Source: Labrys monachus (GTDB taxonomy: Bacteria > Pseudomonadota > Alphaproteobacteria > Rhizobiales > Labraceae). Taken from it: DNA of 64,000 bases. This document shows positions 27,252 to 33,996 of the stretch, one piece after another (position 1 is the first letter of the stretch; the number at the start of each line of letters is the position of its first letter). The notes beneath the pieces were generated by a model. That model was not told the origin of the DNA. It searched no databases and was given only the letters and a program-made list of their open reading frames with translations. A program made the translations under genes and the position numbers. The DNA lies in NCBI RefSeq assembly GCF_030814655.1, contig NZ_JAUSVK010000001.1, positions 6,703,001-6,767,000 of the forward strand, given 5' to 3'.

Positions 27252-28802
27252 ATGGAACTGTCCGCCGAGACCAGCGATCGCCCCCGCCGCCGGGGCCGTG
27301 AGGAGCGCCAGCGTGCCGCCCCGGCGGCGGCGACGCGTCCGCAGCCGCGCCGCCCCTTCCTGCCGACGGAAGCGGTGTCGGCCGACCAGCTCGAGGCCAT
27401 CCATGCCGCCTCGCTGCAGGTGCTGGAGGAGATCGGCATCGACGTGCTGCATGGGGAGGCCAAGGCCATCCTCAAGGCCGAAGGCGCGCATGTCGATCCG
27501 TCGTCGGACCGCGTGCGCTTCGACCGCGGCCTCGTCGAATCGAAGATCGGCCTGGCGCCGAGGAGCTTCACCCTGCATGCGCGCAACCCGGCGCGCAACG
27601 TCGTGCTCGGCGGCGACTATCTCGCCTTCGGCTCGGTGGCGAGCGCTCCCAATGCGGCGGACCGCGAGGGCGGACGGCGGCCCGGCAACCGGCGCGACTA
27701 CCAGAACTTCCTGCGCCTCGGGCAGTCGCTCGATGCCATCCATCTGTGGGGCGGCTATCCGGTCGAACCGGCGGACATCCACGCCTCGGTCCGCCACCTC
27801 GACGCCCTTCAGGACATGCTGACCCTGTCGGACAAGCCGATCCACGCCTATTCGCTGGGGCGGGAACGCAATCTCGACGCCATCGAGATGGCGCGCATCG
27901 CCCGCGGCATCGACCAGGACACGCTGGAGCGCGAGCCCTCGCTCTTCACCATCATCAATTCCTCCTCGCCGCTGCGGCTGGATACGCCGATGATGGAGGG
28001 CATCATCCAGATGGCGCGCCGCAACCAGGTGACGGTGCTGACGCCCTTCACGCTGGCCGGGGCCATGGCGCCGGTGACGCTGGCCGGCGCCGTCGCCCAG
28101 CAGAATGCCGAGGCGCTGGCCGGCCTGGTGCTGGCGCAGTCGGTGCGGCCGGGCTCGCCCTTCGCCTATGGCGGCTTCACCTCCAACGTCGACATGAAGA
28201 CCGGCGCGCCGGCCTTCGGCACGCCCGAGCAGATGAAGGCGGCGCTGGTCGGCGGCCAGCTGGCGCGGCGCTACGGCGTGCCCTACCGCTCCTCCAACAC
28301 CTGCGCCGCCAACACCATCGACGTACAGGCCGCCTATGAGAGCGTGTTCTCGCTGTGGGGCGCGGTGATGGGCGGCGTCAACCTGCTGATGCACGGCGCC
28401 GGCTGGATGGAGGGCGGCCTGCACGCCTCCTTCGAGAAGATGGTGATCGACGCCGACCTCCTCGACATGATCGCCAATTTCCTGATGCCGTTCCGGGTCG
28501 ACGACGACGAACTGGCGCTGGAGGCGATGCGCGAGGTCGGCCCCGGCGGGCATTTCTTCGGCTGCGCCCATACGCAGGCGCGCTACCGCACCGCCTTCTT
28601 CGCGCCGATGATCTCGGACTGGCGCAATTACGAGACCTGGCAGGAGGCGGGCTCGCCCACCGGCTACGACCGCGCCAACCAGCTCTACAAGGCGCGTCTC
28701 GCCGCCTATGAGGAGCCGCCGATGGATCCGGCCATCCGCGAGGAACTCGCCGCCTTCGTCGCCAGGCGCAAGGAAGAGGGCGGCGCCCCGACCGATTTCT
28801 AA
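27252..28802 (+). CDS. MttB-family (trimethylamine methyltransferase-like) protein, copy 2
   Basis: 516 residues with the MttB fold signatures 'SSNTCAANTIDVQAAYES', 'LLMHGAGWMEGGLHASFEKM' and the C-terminal 'LAAYEEPPMDP'. There is no in-frame amber codon. Non-pyrrolysine relatives demethylate quaternary amines. A GcvT/dimethylglycine-dehydrogenase-like gene follows by 109 bp, which suggests stepwise removal of N-methyl groups; the substrate is inferred only. An arginine/proline-rich N-terminal extension (1-35) precedes the conserved part. Confidence 0.88.
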   Translation: MELSAETSDRPRRRGREERQRAAPAAATRPQPRRPFLPTEAVSADQLEAIHAASLQVLEEIGIDVLHGEAKAILKAEGAHVDPSSDRVRFDRGLVESKIGLAPRSFTLHARNPARNVVLGGDYLAFGSVASAPNAADREGGRRPGNRRDYQNFLRLGQSLDAIHLWGGYPVEPADIHASVRHLDALQDMLTLSDKPIHAYSLGRERNLDAIEMARIARGIDQDTLEREPSLFTIINSSSPLRLDTPMMEGIIQMARRNQVTVLTPFTLAGAMAPVTLAGAVAQQNAEALAGLVLAQSVRPGSPFAYGGFTSNVDMKTGAPAFGTPEQMKAALVGGQLARRYGVPYRSSNTCAANTIDVQAAYESVFSLWGAVMGGVNLLMHGAGWMEGGLHASFEKMVIDADLLDMIANFLMPFRVDDDELALEAMREVGPGGHFFGCAHTQARYRTAFFAPMISDWRNYETWQEAGSPTGYDRANQLYKARLAAYEEPPMDPAIREELAAFVARRKEEGGAPTDF

Positions 28803-28808
28803 TTCTTC

Positions 28809-28893
28809 CCGGGTGCGCGGACGTCCCGTCCGCTCTTCCCCTCCATCACACATATCGTTTCAAGATGCGGACGAGAAATCCGCGTTCCCAGGA
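28809..28893. repeat. Family C hairpin repeat, copy 3
   Basis: Starts 'CGGGTGCGCGGACGTCCCG' like copy 2 and continues with 'GATGCGGACGAG', but the right arm is replaced by 'AAATCCGCGTTCCCAGG'. It lies between the second MttB gene and the downstream flavoprotein gene on the same strand. Confidence 0.65.
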
Positions 28894-28911
28894 AGTCAGG
28901 ACCTGCCCCCT

Positions 28912-31338
28912 ATGAAGTCCCACACCCGTGTCCTCGTCATCGGCGGCGGCGTCGTCGGCTGTTCGGTGCTCTACCATCTCGCCAAGGCCGGCTGGACCGA
29001 CGTCACTTTGATCGAGCGGGCCGAATTGACGGCGGGCTCGACCTGGCATGCCGCGGGCGGCTTCCACACGCTGAACGGCGACCCGAACGTCGCCAAGCTG
29101 CAGCAATATACGGTCGAGCTCTACAAGGAGATCGAGGAACTCTCCGGCCAGTCCTGCGGGCTGCACCTCACCGGCGGCGTCATGCTGGCGGGCACCAAGG
29201 AGCGCATGGACTGGCTGAAGATGGCGCATGCCAAGGGGCGCTATCTCGGCATGCACACCGAGATCATCTCGGCGGCCGAAGCCAAGAGGCTGATGCCGCT
29301 GATCGATGAGAAGCAGTTCGCCGGCGCCATGTACGACCCGTTCGAGGGCCATCTCGATCCCTACGGCACCACCCACGCCTGTGCCAAGTCGGCCCGCCTC
29401 AAGGGCGCCGACATCGTCCTGCGCAACCGCGTCGTCGACATGGCGCAGCGCGGGGACGGCACATGGGACGTGACGACCGAGCAGGGCGCCATCCATGCCG
29501 AGCACATCGTCAATTGCGGCGGCCTGTGGGCGCGCGAGGTCGGCCGCATGGTCGGCCTGGAACTGCCGGTGCTCGCCATGGAGCACATGTATCTCCTCAC
29601 CGAGGACATGCCGGAAGTCGCCGAGATCAATGCCGCCACCGGCAAGGAAGTGATCACCGCGCTCGATTTCGAGGGCGAGATCTACACCCGCCAGGAGCGC
29701 GGCGGCATGCTGCTGGGCACCTATGAGCAGGCCTGCAAGCCGTGGTCGGAACAGGCGACGCCCTGGGATTTCGGCCAGAACCTGCTCGAACCCGACCTCG
29801 ACCGCATCGCGCCCTCGCTCGAAGTCGGCTTCCGCCACTTCCCGGCCTTCGAGAAGGCCGGCATCCGCAAGATCATCAACGGCCCCTTCACCTTCGCGCC
29901 CGACGGCAATCCGCTGGTCGGGCCGATCCGGGGCCTCAGGAACTACTGGGTCGCCTGCGGCGTGATGGCCGGCTTCAGCCAGGGCGGCGGCGTCGGCCTG
30001 GCGCTTTCCAACTGGATGGTCAACGGCGATCCCGGCTTCGACGTGTGGGGCATGGACGTCGCCCGCTACGGCGACTGGACGACGCTCGCCCACACCAATG
30101 CCAAGGTGCGCGAGAACTATGCCCGGCGCTTCCGCATCCGCTTCCCCAATGAGGAACTGCCGGCGGCGCGCCCGTTCCGCACCACGCCGATCTATGACCG
30201 GCTCGTCGAGCGCAACGCGGTGTTCGGCGACATGTGCGGCCTCGAGCACGCTTTGTGGTTCGCGCCGTCGAAGGCGGAGGCGAAGGACGATTTCTCCTTC
30301 CGCCGCGCCAACGACTTCCCCCATGTCGCGGCCGAATGCGCCGCTGTGCGCGAGGGCGTCGGCCTGCTCGAAATCTCGAACTTCGCCAAATACGGCATCT
30401 CCGGCCCGGGCGCCGAAGCCTGGCTCGACCGGCTCCTGCCCAACCGCCTGCCGGCGGAAGGCCGCATGGTGCTGACGCCGATGCTCAACGAGCAGGGCAT
30501 GCTGATCGGCGATTTCACCCTGGCGCGCGAAGCCGGCGACCGCTTCATGATCTTCGGCTCCGGCCTCGCCGAGCAGTATCACATGCGCTGGTTCCAGGCC
30601 CGCCTGCCGGAGGAGGGCGTGGCGCTTCGCGCCTACGGCCTCGACCTCGTCGGCCTGCAGGTCGCCGGCCCGGCATCGCGCGAATTGCTGTCGCGCCTCG
30701 TCGCCCGCGACCTCTCGAAGGAAGCCTTCCCCTTCATGGCCTTCGCCCGCTTCGACGTCGGCACCATCCCGGCTTTCGTCGGCCGCGTCACCTATACGGG
30801 CGATCTCGGCTATGAGCTGTGGGTGAAGCCCGAGCACCAGCGCGCGCTGTTCGATCTCCTGACCAAGGAGGGCGCCGATCTCGGTATCCGCCTCTTCGGC
30901 GCCCGCGCGCTCAATGCGCTGCGGCTCGAAAAGAGCTTCGGCTCGTGGTCGCGCGAATACCGGCCGATCTATACACCCTGGGAAGCCGGGCTCGATCGCT
31001 TCGTCTCGACGCAGAAGCCCGATTTCATCGGCCGCGACGCCCTGCTGCGCGCCCGCGACGCCGGCCCGGCGCGCTGCCTCGCCACCTTCGTCGTCGACGC
31101 CCTCGACGCCGATGTCATCGGCGACGAGCCGATCTGGCGGGACGGCAAGGTGGTCGGCTGGGTCACCTCCGGCGGCTACGCCCATCATTCGAAGGCCTCG
31201 GTGGCCCTTGGCTATGTCGAGGCGGCCGCCTTCGATGCCGCCGCGCCCTACGAGATCGAGATCATCGGCGAGCGGCGAGGGGCGCGGATCGCCGCCGAGC
31301 CGCTGTTCGATCCGAAGGGGACGCGGATGCGGGGATGA
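28912..31338 (+). CDS. FAD-dependent oxidoreductase/GcvT fusion (dimethylglycine or sarcosine dehydrogenase-like)
   Basis: 808 residues. The N-terminal DAO-type FAD domain (1-370; 'VLVIGGGVVGCSVLYHLAKAG', with 'GSTWHAAGG' near the covalent-flavin region) is followed by a linker (about 370-430). A folate-binding GcvT domain and GcvT C-terminal barrel follow (about 430-800). Such enzymes oxidise an N-methyl group and pass the one-carbon unit to tetrahydrofolate. The ATG at 28912 matches the family start; the frame stays open upstream only as a shadow. It follows the second MttB gene and probably acts on a tertiary or secondary N-methyl product. Confidence 0.92.
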   Translation: MKSHTRVLVIGGGVVGCSVLYHLAKAGWTDVTLIERAELTAGSTWHAAGGFHTLNGDPNVAKLQQYTVELYKEIEELSGQSCGLHLTGGVMLAGTKERMDWLKMAHAKGRYLGMHTEIISAAEAKRLMPLIDEKQFAGAMYDPFEGHLDPYGTTHACAKSARLKGADIVLRNRVVDMAQRGDGTWDVTTEQGAIHAEHIVNCGGLWAREVGRMVGLELPVLAMEHMYLLTEDMPEVAEINAATGKEVITALDFEGEIYTRQERGGMLLGTYEQACKPWSEQATPWDFGQNLLEPDLDRIAPSLEVGFRHFPAFEKAGIRKIINGPFTFAPDGNPLVGPIRGLRNYWVACGVMAGFSQGGGVGLALSNWMVNGDPGFDVWGMDVARYGDWTTLAHTNAKVRENYARRFRIRFPNEELPAARPFRTTPIYDRLVERNAVFGDMCGLEHALWFAPSKAEAKDDFSFRRANDFPHVAAECAAVREGVGLLEISNFAKYGISGPGAEAWLDRLLPNRLPAEGRMVLTPMLNEQGMLIGDFTLAREAGDRFMIFGSGLAEQYHMRWFQARLPEEGVALRAYGLDLVGLQVAGPASRELLSRLVARDLSKEAFPFMAFARFDVGTIPAFVGRVTYTGDLGYELWVKPEHQRALFDLLTKEGADLGIRLFGARALNALRLEKSFGSWSREYRPIYTPWEAGLDRFVSTQKPDFIGRDALLRARDAGPARCLATFVVDALDADVIGDEPIWRDGKVVGWVTSGGYAHHSKASVALGYVEAAAFDAAAPYEIEIIGERRGARIAAEPLFDPKGTRMRG

Positions 31339-31420
31339 TCCTGCGATCGCAGGCTTCCAGCCTGCATCTTGCGAAGCGTTGAGGTTCCAAGAGCGGGCTG
31401 GAAGCCGGCGTTCCCAGGGG
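31339..31420. repeat. Family B REP-like hairpin, copy 2 (RAYT flank)
   Basis: Arms 'TCGCAGGCTTCCAGCCTGC' and 'GCGGGCTGGAAGCCGGCGTT' around a loop with 'TTGCGAAGCGTTGAGGTTCC'. It lies directly after the stop of the flavoprotein gene and directly at the 3' end of the RAYT gene. Confidence 0.85.
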
Positions 31421-31422
31421 AG

Positions 31423-31995
31423 CTATCGCCTGGAAGCGCTGGAGAACGGCCAGTCTCCCGCCTCGCTGCAAAGGCGAGCATTCACCGGGTTATGCTCGAT
31501 GTAGAAACGAGCGGTCTCGAAATGCCGTTCGTTGCGAATCTTGCGATCGAAATATTCGGTGAACCAGACAGGCCCCGCTTCTCCGCGAAGGCGATTGATC
31601 TGCAGTGCTGAAAATGACTTCCACGAATGTACCAGCGCGGAAAGTGTGCAGTCAGGAGATGGCGTGACCAGCACATGCACATGGTTCGGCATGATGCACC
31701 AGGCGTGAAGCCGATATCGGCTCGAATCGAAGAAGAGCAGTGCATTTTGGACGGTTGAGGCGATCGCAGGCTCCGAGAGGAAAGCGGCTCCGAGGCCACG
31801 GTCGAGGGTTGCTTCAATCCGTTTGCGACGCTCGATTGCAGCCGTATTTTCCGGCTGATCCTGTAGATCGCCCAGGACGTGCAGCAGGACGTGTTTGGGC
31901 AGCGAATCCGCCAGTCGGAACGTTATGGATTGAGGCTCTTCGCCTGCTTCCCAGTGCGGGAGATACCCACGCGAGTGCCATTCGGAATCGGACAT
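31423..31995 (-). CDS. REP-associated tyrosine transposase (RAYT, Y1/HUH family)
   Basis: 190 residues. The subgroup N-terminus 'SRGYLPHWEAGEEPQSITFR' is followed by the HUH motif in 'CIMPNHVHVLV' (H105, H107), and the catalytic Tyr is probably Y165 in 'FETARFYIEHNPVNARL'. The ending 'DWPFSSASRR' is usual. RAYTs are single-copy relatives of IS200/IS605 transposases that act on REP hairpins. B repeats flank it on both sides (31339-31420 and from 32009). The start at 31995 (MSDSEWHS) was preferred to 32046, whose extra 17 residues are read from repeat DNA. It appears intact. Confidence 0.9.
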   Translation of the reverse strand: MSDSEWHSRGYLPHWEAGEEPQSITFRLADSLPKHVLLHVLGDLQDQPENTAAIERRKRIEATLDRGLGAAFLSEPAIASTVQNALLFFDSSRYRLHAWCIMPNHVHVLVTPSPDCTLSALVHSWKSFSALQINRLRGEAGPVWFTEYFDRKIRNERHFETARFYIEHNPVNARLCSEAGDWPFSSASRR

Positions 31996-32008
31996 CGAGG
32001 CGCTACGT

Positions 32009-32233
32009 CCTGGGACCGCAGGCACCCTGCCCATATGCGCTAACATAACAGAAATACCCGCCTTCTCCCGGTTCGGGACACCGCATTTCCTTTGGAAATG
32101 CGAAGTCCCGCATGGGAGAAGGAAAATCGCGCTATTGTCGGCAAAGTTAGCGCATATGGGCGCCCTGCCTGCTCTTCATCTACTCTATATTCTCTGCATT
32201 TCCTGGAGCAGGCAGGATGCCTGCGGTCCCAGG
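32009..32233. repeat. Family B REP-like hairpin, copy 3, interrupted by element D1
   Basis: The left arm 'CCTGGGACCGCAGGCACCC' is interrupted by D1 and resumes with 'GGCGCCCTGCCTGCTC'. The right arm is 'GAGCAGGCAGGATGCCTGCG' followed by GTCCCAGG. Without D1 the repeat would be an ordinary B hairpin of about 86 bp. Its right arm also encodes the C-terminal tail of the neighbouring membrane protein on the minus strand. Confidence 0.85.
32032..32158. mobile_element. MITE-like element D1 (internally deleted, 127 bp)
   Basis: Bounded by perfect 13-bp inverted repeats CATATGCGCTAAC (32032-32044) and GTTAGCGCATATG (32146-32158). Flanked by GGCACCCTGCC (32021-32031) and GGCGCCCTGCC (32159-32169), an 11-bp duplication with one mismatch. 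It equals D2 minus 129 bp, the exact distance between two GGAAATGC repeats in D2. It has no coding capacity. Confidence 0.85.
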
Positions 32234-32719
32234 GCGGCGCTCCCAATACGACCACCCCATCAGCCCTACCGCGGCGGCCGACATCGTCCAGTAATCCGTC
32301 GGGGCGAACCAGAACCAGTGGATGTGCCAGGGAATGAAGGTGGGGGTGAATTTCCACAGGCCGAAGGCCGGGTTGCAGACGAACCAGAGGAAATCCTCGG
32401 TCAGCCAGAAGATCATGATGCAGGCGATGACGCGCGCCTCCAGCTTCCAGGACCAGCGCCAGGCGAAGAGCAGCGGAAAATGAAAGAAGATCGCCACGAA
32501 GGGAAACACCCAGGCGTGATAGCCGGTCATCGGCCGGCCGCCCCAGAAGATGTCGAGCAGCCAGTGATGCTCGATGCGCCAGGTCGGCAGGCTGGTGGCC
32601 CAGCCATGCGCGCCCTCGATCTGGATCTCGACATTGGCGAAGAAGAAGCCGAGCAGCATGGCCGCTGCGACCAGCAGGGCGGGCTGCAGGGCAGAGGCTT
32701 TCGCGCCGGCGCCGGTCAT
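32180..32719 (-). CDS. Small aromatic-rich membrane protein of unknown function
   Basis: 179 residues with about five membrane helices, rich in Trp, Phe and His ('IEHHWLLDIFWGGRPM', 'LTEDFLWFVCNPAFGLW', 'FIPWHIHWFWFAPTDYW'). Its ATG overlaps the stop of the upstream glycosyltransferase gene by 4 bp (ATGA), so the two are translationally coupled and may share a role in lipid or envelope metabolism. The last residues, 'GTAGILPAPGNAENIE', are encoded by the right arm of a family B repeat, so the original C-terminus was probably replaced. No family is recognised with confidence. Confidence 0.7.
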   Translation of the reverse strand: MTGAGAKASALQPALLVAAAMLLGFFFANVEIQIEGAHGWATSLPTWRIEHHWLLDIFWGGRPMTGYHAWVFPFVAIFFHFPLLFAWRWSWKLEARVIACIMIFWLTEDFLWFVCNPAFGLWKFTPTFIPWHIHWFWFAPTDYWTMSAAAVGLMGWSYWERRPGTAGILPAPGNAENIE

Positions 32720-33846
32720 GCCAGGTCCGCGAGCACGATGCGCATGGCGTCCGCCGCCGCCTGCGGCCGGCCGAGCGCCCGCGCGTTGCGGCGCATGGCG
32801 ACGAGGCGCTGCGGCTCGGCCTTGAGGAGGGCGATCCGGTATTCGAGCCCGACGGGGTCGATCGCCTTCATCGCCGCGCCGTTCTCGAGCAGATAGTCGG
32901 CGTTGCGCTCCTCCTGGCCCGGGATCGGCGCCGAGAGCAGCATCGGCGCCCCCATCGCCAGGCATTCGGAGGTCGAGAGCCCGCCCGGCTTGGTGATGAC
33001 GAGGTCTGCCGCCGCCAGGAGGCGCGGCACCTCGTCGGTGAAGCCGAGGGCGAGGAGCCGGCCGTGCTGCTGCGACGCCAGGGCCTGCAGCTCATCGAGC
33101 GCCTGCCGGTTGCGGCCGGCGAGCACGACGAGCTGCACGTCGGGATCGAGCGCGCAGAGGCGCCTGGCCAGCGGCACCACGCCGAGGCCGGCGCCCCCGC
33201 CCATCAGCAGATAGATCCGCCTCCCGGGATCGAGACCCAGCGCCTCGGCGCAGGCTGCCCGGTCGAGGGTCTCGGCGAAGGCCGGCATGATCGGGATGCC
33301 GGTGACGTGGATGCGGGCGGGATCGATGCCATGGGCGCGCAGGCGGAAGGCGACTTCCTCGTTGCCGGCGAAGAAGCCGGTCATCCTCGGGATGACCCAC
33401 ATGCGGTGCAGGTCGAAATCGGTGATCTGGATCCAGACGGGCACGCCGAGCCGGCCCTTGGAGATCTCCCGCATCATCAGCTCGGCGGGCAGGAAATGCG
33501 TGCAGACGATGGCGTCGGGCGCGAAGTCGCCGATGGCGGCGGCGAGGCTGCGGGTCGACAGCCGCTCGATGGCGCGCCTGAGCTTCTGCGAGACGGCGTC
33601 GGGCGGCGTCTCGGAACTCGCCTGGTACAGCATGCCCCACAGCGCCGGATGCTTGGTGACGAGCTTGATGTAATAGTCGGTATAGACCTTGCGGAAGGTC
33701 GTCGAGACATGGCTCATCACGTCGATGTGGAGCGTCTCCGCCGAGGGATCGAGCGTCCGCGCCGCCTCGGCCAGCGCCTCGGCGGCGCGCATGTGGCCGG
33801 CGCCGGAGGACACGCTCATCAGGAGGATTCTGGTCGGGCGCGTCAC
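32716..33846 (-). CDS. MGDG synthase-like glycosyltransferase (GT28 type)
   Basis: 376 residues. The N-terminal MGDG-synthase domain shows 'ILLMSVSSGAGHMRAAEAL' (about 8-26). The C-terminal UDP-sugar-binding half carries 'YLLMGGGAGLGVVPLARRL' and 'DLVITKPGGLSTSECLAMGAPMLL'. Homologues transfer glucose or galactose to diacylglycerol, and in related soil bacteria this occurs under phosphate starvation. The acceptor here is inferred. It overlaps the downstream membrane protein gene by 4 bp. Confidence 0.85.
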   Translation of the reverse strand: MTRPTRILLMSVSSGAGHMRAAEALAEAARTLDPSAETLHIDVMSHVSTTFRKVYTDYYIKLVTKHPALWGMLYQASSETPPDAVSQKLRRAIERLSTRSLAAAIGDFAPDAIVCTHFLPAELMMREISKGRLGVPVWIQITDFDLHRMWVIPRMTGFFAGNEEVAFRLRAHGIDPARIHVTGIPIMPAFAETLDRAACAEALGLDPGRRIYLLMGGGAGLGVVPLARRLCALDPDVQLVVLAGRNRQALDELQALASQQHGRLLALGFTDEVPRLLAAADLVITKPGGLSTSECLAMGAPMLLSAPIPGQEERNADYLLENGAAMKAIDPVGLEYRIALLKAEPQRLVAMRRNARALGRPQAAADAMRIVLADLA

Positions 33847-33915
33847 GGCCTGCTCCGGTCGATTCGGGAGGTGAGACGATAGGGGAAAGCGTCGGCGCGG
33901 GGAAACGGGCTTTAC

Positions 33916-33993
33916 CGGGATCGCAGGCTTCCAGCCTGCTCTTGGAAACGTGTCGTCTGCCGGAAGATGCAGGCTGGAAGCCTGCGGTCCCAG
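33916..33993. repeat. Family B REP-like hairpin, copy 4
   Basis: A compact uninterrupted copy: left arm 'GGGATCGCAGGCTTCCAGCC', loop 'TTGGAAACGTGTCGTCTGCC', right arm 'GCAGGCTGGAAGCCTGCGGT' plus CCCAGG. It lies between two co-directional minus-strand genes, just past the stop of the flavoenzyme gene. Confidence 0.88.
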
Positions 33994-33996
33994 GAA

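Noticed and set aside
31995-32046. An extended N-terminus of the RAYT protein starting in element D1
   Set aside because: The extra residues are encoded by repeat DNA, while the conserved RAYT start 'SRGYLPHW' follows closely after the ATG at 31995.
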